Shown piece by piece: positions 8,695 to 15,590 of a stretch of 30,385 nt of DNA. Source of the stretch: Anoxynatronum sp033549305 (GTDB lineage: Bacteria; Bacillota; Clostridia; Peptostreptococcales; Tindalliaceae). A model generated the notes under the pieces. The model ran no database searches. It was not told the origin of the DNA and saw nothing but the letters and a program-made list of their open reading frames with translations. The position numbers and the translations under genes are program-made. Every line of letters begins with the position of its first letter. Positions within the stretch are counted from its first letter, which is position 1. The stretch lies in the NCBI GenBank assembly GCA_033549305.1, contig JAWSUV010000021.1:1-30385 (forward strand). Reading direction: 5' to 3'.

Positions 8695-8721
8695 CAGCGG
8701 CGTATCTTGCGCCGCTGTTTT
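8695..8721 (+). terminator. Intrinsic terminator after clpX
   Basis: CAGCGGCG (8695-8702) pairs with CGCCGCTG (8710-8717) around a seven-base loop and is followed by TTTTGCGTTT. Confidence 0.85.
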
Positions 8722-8830
8722 GCGTTTAAGCTATCAGAAGAAATATTTCGACGAATCGGATGAACACAGGCAGGAAAATGCCGGCTGCTTGTCGAAGGTA
8801 GTTGGATGGAATTATATGGGAGTGATGTAA

Positions 8831-10594
8831 ATGCTTGAAAGTCAACTTTTTCAATACACAGTGCGAAAATTGGTTGCTACCAACGTCCTGAGGCTAACGC
8901 CCCAAAATACCCTTCAGGAGGCGGTTGACAGCATGCTGGACCTGAATATTCCTGAAGTGCTGGTCATGGCTGATAGCGAAGACGAGATTATCGGTATCCT
9001 CACATACAAAGATGTTGCAGAAGCCAGACGGACAGGTAAATCCATGACAACACCGTTAAGCAGCTGCATGAAAGAATCAGTGGTAACGGTTCAGGCGGAC
9101 ACCCTGATTACAAAAGCGCGGGAAATCCTGATTGAAAACGATGTCGGACGATTACCGGTCTATGAGCATAATAAGCTGCTGGGGATTATCCGGATCGAAG
9201 CGATCCTGAATAGCTATTACATGCATTTAGAAAATGTCAACAAGCAATACATGGAAATTATTGACTGCATGCACGAGGCAGTGACGGTGACGGACCGTTA
9301 TGGGAAAATTCGTGTATGGAACAAGAAAGCAGAAAAAATATACGCCATACCCGCCCTGGACCTTCTGGATCAAAAGCTGGAGGATTACTTTCCCAATGCC
9401 TTAAGTCTGTCGGTTCTTGAAAATCGAATACCGATTGAAAATGTATACCATTCACCGAAACCCAATTACCATGTCATTATCAGTGCGCTGCCCATCACCA
9501 TCGATGGCGAATTTCTTGGGGTAGTCTCAACGGAACAGGATGTGACTGAATATAAAAAACTTTCCAGCGAACTGGAAAACGCAACGACCCAAATCAATCT
9601 CTTGAAAGAAGAAATGGAAAAAATGAAACGCGGCGGATTCACGCTGGGAAATATCCAGGGTAAAAATCCGGTGATACAAAACCGCATATTGCTGGCTCGA
9701 CATGTTTCACGTACCAATACCAGTGTTCTCATTACCGGGGAAAGTGGAACTGGGAAAGAAGTGTTTGCCAAAGCAATCCATGACAACAGCAAGCGAACGG
9801 GCCCCTTTGTCCCGGTTAATTGCAGTGCAATCCCCCCCAGTCTTTTTGAGAGTGAGTTTTTTGGTTATGTGGCGGGTGCTTTTACAGGAGCCCTGAGATC
9901 CGGCAAGGTTGGTTTTTTTGAATTGGCAGACAAAGGAACCATCTTCCTGGACGAGATCGGAGATCTGGCACCGGAGCTTCAAGCAAAGCTGCTGCGGGTA
10001 TTGCAGGAAAATGCAGTTCTCCGAGTCGGAGCGGATAAACAGGTGCCTGTAGATGTTCGAGTCATTTCGGCTACCAACCGGGATTTAAAAAAAATGGTGA
10101 AAGAAGGAACATTTAGAGAAGATCTCTATTATCGACTGAATGTTGTGGAAATAAATTTACCGCCGCTCCGTGAAAGGCGTGAAGACATTATTGTTTTGTT
10201 CAATCATTTTCTGAATGTGATTTGCCGCCAGAATAGCATCAAAGTACCTCGCGTTGATCGTCAGGTGTATGACATGATGCTGGAATATGAATGGTCGGGT
10301 AATATTCGGGAGCTTAAAAACACAGTGGAATACATGGTGGTGTTGAGTGATGGCCAGAATCTTACCAGTGAACTGGTACCGACGTATATGCGGGAGATGA
10401 TGGCTACCAGAGAAGGAGCGCAGGGCAAGGATGTGAAGATGGTTCAAAGCCTTGAGCATTATGAAAGACAAATGATTCTGGAGGCCATGAAGAAGGCAGG
10501 AGACAATAAGGCGAGGGCTGCAAAAATGCTGGGAATTCCCAGAAGCACATTGCATTACAAACTCAGCAAAATGGGAAAAAATGTCGAAAAATAG
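8831..10594 (+). CDS. Sigma-54-dependent activator with CBS pair, PAS, AAA+ and Fis-type HTH domains
   Basis: A 587-residue enhancer-binding protein that would drive open-complex formation by sigma-54 RNA polymerase. Domains in order: two CBS motifs (about 10-130; ESVVTVQADTLITKAREILIENDVGRLPV is CBS2), a PAS domain (about 138-245; MHEAVTVTDRYGKIRVWNKKAEKIY), a coiled-coil linker (about 245-272), an AAA+ domain (about 277-505) with Walker A GESGTGKE at 303-310 and sigma-54 contact loop GAFTGA at 349-354, and a C-terminal Fis-type HTH (KARAAKMLGIPRSTLHYKLSK, about 560-580). There is no receiver domain, so control is probably by a ligand at CBS or PAS. The amino-acid genes just downstream have a sigma-54 promoter and are the obvious targets. 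C. difficile PrdR is a similar sort of regulator of proline metabolism. Confidence 0.95.
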   Translation: MLESQLFQYTVRKLVATNVLRLTPQNTLQEAVDSMLDLNIPEVLVMADSEDEIIGILTYKDVAEARRTGKSMTTPLSSCMKESVVTVQADTLITKAREILIENDVGRLPVYEHNKLLGIIRIEAILNSYYMHLENVNKQYMEIIDCMHEAVTVTDRYGKIRVWNKKAEKIYAIPALDLLDQKLEDYFPNALSLSVLENRIPIENVYHSPKPNYHVIISALPITIDGEFLGVVSTEQDVTEYKKLSSELENATTQINLLKEEMEKMKRGGFTLGNIQGKNPVIQNRILLARHVSRTNTSVLITGESGTGKEVFAKAIHDNSKRTGPFVPVNCSAIPPSLFESEFFGYVAGAFTGALRSGKVGFFELADKGTIFLDEIGDLAPELQAKLLRVLQENAVLRVGADKQVPVDVRVISATNRDLKKMVKEGTFREDLYYRLNVVEINLPPLRERREDIIVLFNHFLNVICRQNSIKVPRVDRQVYDMMLEYEWSGNIRELKNTVEYMVVLSDGQNLTSELVPTYMREMMATREGAQGKDVKMVQSLEHYERQMILEAMKKAGDNKARAAKMLGIPRSTLHYKLSKMGKNVEK

Positions 10595-10664
10595 ACGCAA
10601 ACGGCGTTTTCGTGCAGGAATGAATATTGAGCAAAAAATCATATGACTTGCAATGCAATTCAAC

Positions 10665-10693
10665 TTTACACGACAATTAAAATCATGTAAAAT
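10665..10693 (+). promoter_or_regulatory. Candidate sigma-A promoter upstream of the sigma-54 control region
   Basis: TTTACA (10665-10670) and TAAAAT (10688-10693) are separated by 17 bases. There is no gene for the next 550 bases. The predicted transcript would begin just before the long inverted repeat at 10717-10820. Confidence 0.5.
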
Positions 10694-10716
10694 GATGAGA
10701 AAACAACTAATTAGAG

Positions 10717-10820
10717 CGATGGAGAGTAAGATGCACAACTTCCATTCTGTTTAGAAAGACAAAAATATGAAAGAATTTTGAAAATAGTTGCATTATGTAT
10801 CAGCGCATTACTCTCAATCG
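10717..10820 (+). repeat. Long interrupted inverted repeat (possible structured RNA)
   Basis: CGAT-G-GAGAGTAA-GA-TGC (10717-10734) pairs with GCA-TTACTCTC-A-ATCG (10805-10820). This gives 15 pairs with one G/A mismatch and one two-base bulge, enclosing about 70 A/T-rich bases. It matches no riboswitch class I can recognise with confidence and has no T-run, so it is not a plain terminator. Confidence 0.4.
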
Positions 10821-10825
10821 AATTA

Positions 10826-10847
10826 AAGTGTCAATAATTTGACGAAA
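10826..10847 (+). promoter_or_regulatory. Upstream activator site 1 (palindrome)
   Basis: The core GTCAATAATTTGAC (10830-10843) is palindromic, with GTCAA/TTGAC half-sites and a TAAT centre. The surrounding 22 bases match site 2 at 18 positions. It is proposed to bind the Fis-type HTH of the activator encoded at 8831-10594. Confidence 0.65.
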
Positions 10848-10925
10848 GTAAGACGGCGGCGAAAAGAGCTGTACTTCGCCCAAAATAACGGAATGAAAGA
10901 AAAATTTGGAATATTTAAGCGATCC

Positions 10926-10947
10926 AAGTGTCGATTAATTGACGGAA
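10926..10947 (+). promoter_or_regulatory. Upstream activator site 2 (palindrome)
   Basis: The core GTCGATTAATTGAC (10930-10943) is a nearly perfect palindrome in the same orientation and flanks as site 1 (AAGTGTC...GACGRAA), exactly 100 bases downstream of it. It lies about 100 bases before the sigma-54 -24 element, a normal enhancer distance. Confidence 0.68.
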
Positions 10948-11041
10948 ACCCATTCAAATCTGAGACGGGCAGAGGATCATTGATTAAGCAAAAGATTGCG
11001 GTTGAAGGAATCTGTGCAATATTGGTGTTGTGGTTATAACA

Positions 11042-11057
11042 TGGCATCAGAATTGCA
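11042..11057 (+). promoter_or_regulatory. Sigma-54 (-24/-12) promoter of the symporter-racemase operon
   Basis: TGGCAT-CAGAA-TTGCA agrees with the sigma-54 consensus TGGCAC-N5-TTGCA, with invariant GG (11043-11044) and GC (11055-11056) separated by exactly 10 bases. The predicted transcript start is near 11068, giving a leader of about 180 bases before the symporter gene. Confidence 0.85.
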
Positions 11058-11248
11058 TAATAAAGGGAGGTGAGGAGTAAAATCAAATTATGAGTCGGGT
11101 GCACCTGGCATCATGCTTGTAAACTTGCATTTGATGGTTTTTGAAAAGATGAAAACAGCTGCTCGGAAATTTGAGTGAAAGGAGGAAGTGATTACCCCCG
11201 AATGACATTCAGCATTTTACATGATGCGAAAAGGAGGAATCAGAAAAC
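11058..11248 (+). other. Leader of the sigma-54 operon, with extra ribosome-site-like motifs
   Basis: The leader holds two purine-rich ribosome-site-like motifs besides that of the symporter: AAAGGGAGGTGAGGAG at 11063-11078 and AAAGGAGG at 11178-11185. The first precedes a ten-codon reading frame (ATG 11090, MSRVHLASCL). A second sigma-54-like sequence, TGGCAT-N5-TTGTA (11106-11121), has GT in place of GC. No other gene was found. Confidence 0.4.
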
Positions 11249-12766
11249 ATGCAAGAGAAAAGCAAAGAGACTTTTGCAACCAGGTTCGGCTTTGTTGCTG
11301 CAGGGATTGGGATGGCTGTTGGTACAGGTAATGTCTGGCGATTCCCGCGGGTTACCGCAGCAAACGGCGGCGGCGCATTTTTAATCGCTCTCACCGTCGC
11401 CATGTTTGTGTATGCCATTCCGCTGTTATTGGCAGAAATGGCGATTGCCCGTAAAACCCGGCTGGGTACCATTGGCGCAATGCGTGACTTTATGGGCAGG
11501 AAATTCACCTGGGTCGGCGGCTGGCTGGCACTCGTAGCCCTCGGTGTTATGTTCTATTATTCGGTTGTTGCAGGCTGGACTATTAAGTATCTGGTACTTT
11601 CTCTTCAAGGCACATTTTCCGGTGCAAATGTGACTCCGGAATTCACTGAGTCGATTTGGCTGCAATTCCTTGATACGCCTGTTCAAACCATTCTCTTCCA
11701 CGGCGTGTCCATGCTATTTGGAGCCCTAGTCATCTACAAAGGGGTCACCGCAGGAATTGAAAAAGTAACAAAAATTATGGTGCCGACACTTTTTGTCCTG
11801 CTAACCCTGGTCATGATCCGCGGGATCACTTTGCCGGGCGCAGCCGATGGCCTTGTCTTCCTTTTCACACCCAACCTGGAAGTACTCCTGGGAAGCAGGG
11901 TGTGGCTGGAGGCTTTCACTCAGGCGGCCTGGTCAACAGGTGCGGGCTGGGCTTTGCTGATGACTTATGCAGTTTATACAAAAGACGAAGAAGACCTGTC
12001 GGTGAACTGTTTTATCATCGGATTTGGGGATGTGTTGGTAGGTCTGATTGCCGCCATGGCCATTCTGCCAACCGTGTACTCTCTGTCACCTACCGTTGAA
12101 GCTGCGCAGGCAGCGATGGGTTCCGGCAACAATGGTCTGATTTTTGTTTACTTAAGTGCGCTCTTTGCCAGAATGCCCGGTGGTACGCTGGTAGCTGTGA
12201 TCTTCTTCCTGGCACTGGCTTTTGCAGCCTTATCTTCGCTGCTTTCAATGATTGAGGTAGGGGTTCTGAACCTGATGGACGCCGGCTGGGAACGTGGGAA
12301 AGCAACCATCTATGTCTGTGTTGCGGGCTTCCTCATTGGCGTTCCTTCTGCCTACAGCATTAACTTCCTTGACAACCAGGACTGGGTGTGGGGTGTTGGT
12401 CTGTTAATCAGTGGACTCCTGATTTCCGTGGCTGTTATGAAGTATGGTGTCGAAAAAGTCCGGAATGAAGAAATCAACCATGCTCACAGTGATATGATCA
12501 TCGGCCCCTGGTGGTCGTTGATGATCCGTATCTTTCCGGCTGTGTTCGCAGTTATTTTCGGTTGGTGGACCTGGCAGTCCATCGGATGGTATCCGGGCGA
12601 ATGGTGGAAGCCTTTTGAGGTATTTACTCCTGGAACCATGGTCTTCCAGTGGGGCGTCGGTGCCATTATCCTGATTGCCCTGAACGATAAGATGGCCAAC
12701 TGGATTCGTCCGGGAATCTTTGATCTCGAAGCTTATTCACAGGCATCTATGAAGAAGGAGGTTTAA
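11249..12766 (+). CDS. NSS-family sodium-dependent amino-acid symporter
   Basis: A 505-residue membrane protein of the neurotransmitter:sodium symporter family (LeuT fold), which imports amino acids or related compounds with Na+. TM1 contains the family signature GNVWRFP (residues 27-33) after FGFVAAGIGMAVGTG, with unwound-helix glycines that form the Na+ and substrate site. About 11-12 hydrophobic segments follow. GGTLVAVIFFLALAFAALSS corresponds to the TM8 region. The ATG follows AAAAGGAGGAATCAGAAAAC. It is the first gene after the sigma-54 promoter and is followed by a MetS-like miniprotein and a proline racemase family enzyme, so proline or hydroxyproline is a plausible substrate. The sequence itself does not prove this. 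Confidence 0.93.
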   Translation: MQEKSKETFATRFGFVAAGIGMAVGTGNVWRFPRVTAANGGGAFLIALTVAMFVYAIPLLLAEMAIARKTRLGTIGAMRDFMGRKFTWVGGWLALVALGVMFYYSVVAGWTIKYLVLSLQGTFSGANVTPEFTESIWLQFLDTPVQTILFHGVSMLFGALVIYKGVTAGIEKVTKIMVPTLFVLLTLVMIRGITLPGAADGLVFLFTPNLEVLLGSRVWLEAFTQAAWSTGAGWALLMTYAVYTKDEEDLSVNCFIIGFGDVLVGLIAAMAILPTVYSLSPTVEAAQAAMGSGNNGLIFVYLSALFARMPGGTLVAVIFFLALAFAALSSLLSMIEVGVLNLMDAGWERGKATIYVCVAGFLIGVPSAYSINFLDNQDWVWGVGLLISGLLISVAVMKYGVEKVRNEEINHAHSDMIIGPWWSLMIRIFPAVFAVIFGWWTWQSIGWYPGEWWKPFEVFTPGTMVFQWGVGAIILIALNDKMANWIRPGIFDLEAYSQASMKKEV

Positions 12767-12768
12767 TG

Positions 12769-12867
12769 ATGACTCCAGCCTCGATCATATTCATGGTTTT
12801 AATTCTAGGTCTTTATGCGGGTGGCTTTGCATTTTTTATGAACAAAGCGTTTGGAGCCAAGAAGTAA
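12769..12867 (+). CDS. MetS-like small subunit of NSS transporter
   Basis: A 32-residue single-pass membrane miniprotein, MTPASIIFMVLILGLYAGG then FAFFMNKAFGAKK. It resembles the small subunit MetS that accompanies NSS transporters such as MetP in Corynebacterium: a polar N-terminus, one helix with a GLYxGGF-like motif, and a basic tail. An ATG at 12766 overlaps the symporter stop (TAATG), and the second ATG at 12769 is equally likely. GAAGGAGG at 12753-12760 gives the ribosome site. Translational coupling to the symporter fits a two-subunit transporter. It is probably needed for activity or stability of the large subunit, as shown for MetPS. Confidence 0.85.
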   Translation: MTPASIIFMVLILGLYAGGFAFFMNKAFGAKK

Positions 12868-12893
12868 ACCAACAGTAAGATGAAATATATCAA

Positions 12894-12921
12894 CGGGAAA
12901 CGGGGTACACTCCGTTTCCCG
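12894..12921 (+). repeat. Intercistronic hairpin before the racemase gene
   Basis: CGGGAAACGG and CCGTTTCCCG form a perfect ten-pair stem with an eight-base loop. No T-run follows, so it is more likely an mRNA stability or processing element than a terminator. It lies between the MetS-like stop (12867) and the racemase start (12955). Confidence 0.65.
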
Positions 12922-12954
12922 GATTTACCAGTCAGCAAAGGGGAGGCGTTAAAG

Positions 12955-13962
12955 ATGCAGTTGAATGCATCCATTCATGCAGTTGATTCCCACACCATGG
13001 GAGAACCAACCCGGGTAGTCGTGGGGGGTGTCACTGTCAAGGGAAACTCCATAGCTGAGAAAAAAAGCTGGTTGGAAAAAGAGCGGGATGAAGTTCGGCG
13101 CTCATTGATGCTGGAACCCCGTGGCCATGATGATATGTTTGGATCCATTCTAGTACAGCCTGAAGATACATCAGCTGATTTTGGCATCATTTTCATGGAC
13201 AGCGGCGGATACCTGAATATGTGCGGCCATGGGATTATCGGTGCCACGACGGTGGTTATTGAGACAGGCATGAAAGAAGTGACTGGACCACAAACAGAAG
13301 TGGTTTTCGAAACACCTGCGGGATTGATCCGTGCTCAAGCTAACGTAAAGGGTTCATCTGTGGAATCGGTTACCTTCCAGAATGTGCCGGCCTTTGTTGA
13401 ACGTGAACGGGTAATGCTACACTTCCCGGAAACTGGAGAGATATCACTGGACATCGCTTTCGGCGGCAGCTTTTTTGCGATCATTTCTGCACAACAGCTG
13501 GGGATCGCAGTGGAAAGATCCCATACCCGTCAACTGATCGAAAAGGGGATGCTGCTGAGGAGAATTCTTAATGACCAAATGACTGTTCAACATCCTGAAA
13601 AACCATACATCAATACAATCGATTTAGTGGAAATCTATGATTCGCCGACAAATCCACAGGCTCATTTAAAAAATGCAGTTATTTTCGGAAGCGGACAGGT
13701 GGACCGGTCGCCTTGCGGGACGGGCACCTGCGCTAAGATGGCATTGATGCACCAGCAAGGTGATTTGAAGATAGGAGATCCATTTGTTTACGAGAGTATT
13801 CTTGGAACATTGTTTCACGGGCAGCTGAGAGGAGCGACCACAGTGGGAACGAAAAAGGCTGTGATCCCTGAAATAACGGGGAGCGCCTTTATCACCGGAT
13901 TTAACCATTATGTGATTGATCCGGCAGATCCATTGAGATATGGCTTTACATTGAGAAATTGA
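12955..13962 (+). CDS. Proline racemase / hydroxyproline 2-epimerase family enzyme
   Basis: A cofactor-independent enzyme of the proline racemase superfamily, which inverts the alpha-carbon of proline or hydroxyproline using two cysteines. Both are present: Cys90 in NMCGHGIIG and Cys254 in DRSPCGTGT. This argues against the trans-3-hydroxyproline dehydratase branch, which has Thr at the second position. The start is placed at ATG 12955 (335 residues, MQLNASIHAVDSHTMGEPTRVV), because GGGAGG lies at 12941-12946 and the longer frame from 12880 would run through a strong hairpin. The D-isomer product would suit the DAO-type dehydrogenase downstream. Choosing between proline and 4-hydroxyproline needs biochemical data. 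Confidence 0.92.
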   Translation: MQLNASIHAVDSHTMGEPTRVVVGGVTVKGNSIAEKKSWLEKERDEVRRSLMLEPRGHDDMFGSILVQPEDTSADFGIIFMDSGGYLNMCGHGIIGATTVVIETGMKEVTGPQTEVVFETPAGLIRAQANVKGSSVESVTFQNVPAFVERERVMLHFPETGEISLDIAFGGSFFAIISAQQLGIAVERSHTRQLIEKGMLLRRILNDQMTVQHPEKPYINTIDLVEIYDSPTNPQAHLKNAVIFGSGQVDRSPCGTGTCAKMALMHQQGDLKIGDPFVYESILGTLFHGQLRGATTVGTKKAVIPEITGSAFITGFNHYVIDPADPLRYGFTLRN

Positions 13963-13991
13963 AAGTAATCCAGTGATGCACATATGAACAG

Positions 13992-14010
13992 CAAACAGAG
14001 TTTCTGTTTG
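13992..14010 (+). repeat. Small hairpin between racemase and dehydrogenase genes
   Basis: CAAACAGA and TCTGTTTG make a perfect eight-pair stem with a three-base loop, and no T-run follows. A second palindrome, ATGTTA-N6-TAACAT, lies at 14071-14088. The 177-base gap may hold a promoter or processing site for the dehydrogenase genes, but no clear -35/-10 pair was found. Confidence 0.45.
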
Positions 14011-14139
14011 AATAGGAAAATCAGGCGTTGTTCATTAGGAGCATGAAAAATTGGCTGGATCCAGATATAAATGTTATTTATTTAACATACAAGTGTAAAA
14101 TATAAGCGTAGTTACAAACTTGGAAAGGGGTTGTCATCT

Positions 14140-14445
14140 GTGAGAATTGAGTCTCATCCGGTTTTAACATTTACACGGGGCAAAAAAATCACATTTGTCT
14201 TCAATGGCCGGGAGGTAGAGGGTTATGATGGCGAAACCATTGCAGCTGCCCTCCATGCAGCGGGGATTCATGTGCTGAGTCACAGCATTGACCGTCACCG
14301 TCCACGGGGCTTTTTTTGCGCCATTGGCAATTGTTCCTCCTGTATGATGGAGGTTAATGGCGAACCGAATGTCAAGGTTTGCGTGGAAAAACTGAAAGAA
14401 GGCATGGTGGTAAACACCCAGAAAGGGAAAGGGATGATCCGATGA
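14140..14445 (+). CDS. [2Fe-2S] small subunit of an HcnA/opine-oxidase-like dehydrogenase
   Basis: A 101-residue protein with an ubiquitin-like N-terminal sheet (KKITFVFNGREVEGYDGETIAAAL) and a plant-type ferredoxin cluster motif, FFCAIGNCSSCMMEVNGEPNVKVC (C-x4-C-x2-C-x12-C). Such small subunits carry electrons in hydrogen cyanide synthase (HcnA), opine oxidase and D-hydroxyproline dehydrogenase complexes. I choose GTG 14140 because AAAGGGG (14124-14130) lies nine bases upstream, whereas TTG 14131 directly abuts it. The stop overlaps the next start (ATGA), so translation is coupled to the flavoprotein subunit. Confidence 0.9.
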   Translation: MRIESHPVLTFTRGKKITFVFNGREVEGYDGETIAAALHAAGIHVLSHSIDRHRPRGFFCAIGNCSSCMMEVNGEPNVKVCVEKLKEGMVVNTQKGKGMIR

Positions 14446-15575
14446 AAACGGTCGAAATATTAGTGATCGGAGGCGGTCCAGCCGGCCTGTGCGCCACATT
14501 AAATGCTGCCAGGATGGGTGCGAAAGTTCTTCTGGTGGAACGTGACGATGCCCTTGGCGGTCAATTGGTCAAACAGACGCACATGTTCTTTGGTTCCGAA
14601 AAGCAATACGCATCCACTCGTGGAGTGGATATTGGTAAGCTGTTGATCAATAAAATTCAGTCTTATGAAAATGTCCAGGTGATGAAAGAAACGACCATTA
14701 TTGGTGTTTATGAAGACGGGGTTGTCACCATGGAACAGAATGGAAAATACCTGAAAGTTAAACCGCGATCGATGATCATAGCCACTGGCGCCAGTGAAAA
14801 GTTCCTGGGTTTTCCCAACAATGATTTGCCTGGAATTTATGGCGCGGGTGCGGTGCAGACATTGATGAATGTTTATGGGGTTAAACCTGGTAATAACGTA
14901 TTGATGGTAGGTGCCGGAAACATCGGACTGATTGTCAGTTATCAACTGATGCAGGCAGGTGTGAAGGTGGAAGGCATTGTTGAAGCCGCACCACGCATCG
15001 GCGGATATTTAGTGCATGCCTCAAAAATCAGGCGTATGGGCGTCCCAATCTATACCAGCCATACCGTTAAAGAGGCTCATGGGACGGATACCCTCACAGG
15101 CGCTACCATTATCCAGCTGGATGAAAAATGGCAGCCGATACCAGGAACAGAAAAAGAGATAGAGGTTGATGTTTTGTGTATCTCCGTTGGTCTGTCTCCA
15201 TTGTCAGAACTGCTCTATCAGGCTGGATGTGAGGTGAAATTCGTAGCCAGTCTCAGTGGTTTTGTTCCAGTTCGTGACGAAAACATGATGACCACCAAGC
15301 AGGGGATCTTTGTGGCCGGAGACGTAGGCGGGATTGAAGAAGCCAGCAGTGCCATGGTTGAAGGTTATTTGGCTGGATTGTCTGCCGCTGAGTGGTTGGG
15401 ATATGTTTCAGAAGACATAGGAAACATGAAGGCGGATCTGAAGGAACAATTGCGCTCTCTTCGATCTGGACCGGAAGGTGCTCGCATACGTGAAGGCATC
15501 GCTCAAATCACACGACCGGCACAGCCATTTTCAGCTGCCAAGAAACTGGAGATCCCAGCAGCTGTGGCACAATAA
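14442..15575 (+). CDS. FAD/NAD(P)-binding flavoprotein subunit (HcnB-like)
   Basis: A 377-residue pyridine nucleotide-disulfide oxidoreductase-type protein. The N-terminal FAD Rossmann motif is VIGGGPAGLCATLNAARMG (about residues 8-26), followed by VLLVERDDALGGQL. A second dinucleotide motif, MVGAGNIGLIVSYQLMQAG, lies near residue 155. The C-terminal FAD-contact motif is GIFVAGDVGGIEEASSAMVEGYLAG. There is no C-terminal BFD-type [2Fe-2S] region, which many HcnB homologues have; that function is on the next gene. The start ATG 14442 overlaps the preceding stop by four bases. It probably relays electrons between the substrate-oxidising subunit and an acceptor. Confidence 0.9.
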   Translation: MKTVEILVIGGGPAGLCATLNAARMGAKVLLVERDDALGGQLVKQTHMFFGSEKQYASTRGVDIGKLLINKIQSYENVQVMKETTIIGVYEDGVVTMEQNGKYLKVKPRSMIIATGASEKFLGFPNNDLPGIYGAGAVQTLMNVYGVKPGNNVLMVGAGNIGLIVSYQLMQAGVKVEGIVEAAPRIGGYLVHASKIRRMGVPIYTSHTVKEAHGTDTLTGATIIQLDEKWQPIPGTEKEIEVDVLCISVGLSPLSELLYQAGCEVKFVASLSGFVPVRDENMMTTKQGIFVAGDVGGIEEASSAMVEGYLAGLSAAEWLGYVSEDIGNMKADLKEQLRSLRSGPEGARIREGIAQITRPAQPFSAAKKLEIPAAVAQ

Positions 15576-15590
15576 GGAGGAGGTGTTCAT

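Noticed and set aside
8789..8817. TTGTCG-N17-TTATAT as a promoter for the sigma-54 activator
   Set aside because: The predicted start would fall inside the ribosome site, leaving almost no leader, and both boxes are weak.
10586..10615. Terminator after the sigma-54 activator gene
   Set aside because: Only a four-pair GC core (ACGC/GCGT) with a short T-run. Too weak to call.
10721..10735. GGAGAGTAAGATG resembles the 5' side of a tetrahydrofolate riboswitch
   Set aside because: The conserved remainder and the 3' pairing strand of that class are not present, and there is no folate gene downstream. The likeness is limited to one short segment.
10839..11039. 66-codon plus-strand frame starting at TTG within an activator site
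   Set aside because: No ribosome site. It overlaps the enhancer palindromes and stops just before the sigma-54 promoter, and the composition is not protein-like.
11175..11384. 69-codon plus-strand frame overlapping the symporter start
   Set aside because: Out of frame with the clearly real NSS gene, whose signature begins in the overlap; spurious.
12880..12954. N-terminal extension of the racemase from ATG 12880
   Set aside because: No ribosome site. The extension would cross a ten-pair hairpin and has no similarity to the family, while GGGAGG precedes ATG 12955.
14051..14066. TTGGCTGGATCC as a second sigma-54 promoter before the dehydrogenase genes
   Set aside because: The required GC of the -12 element is absent at the right spacing.
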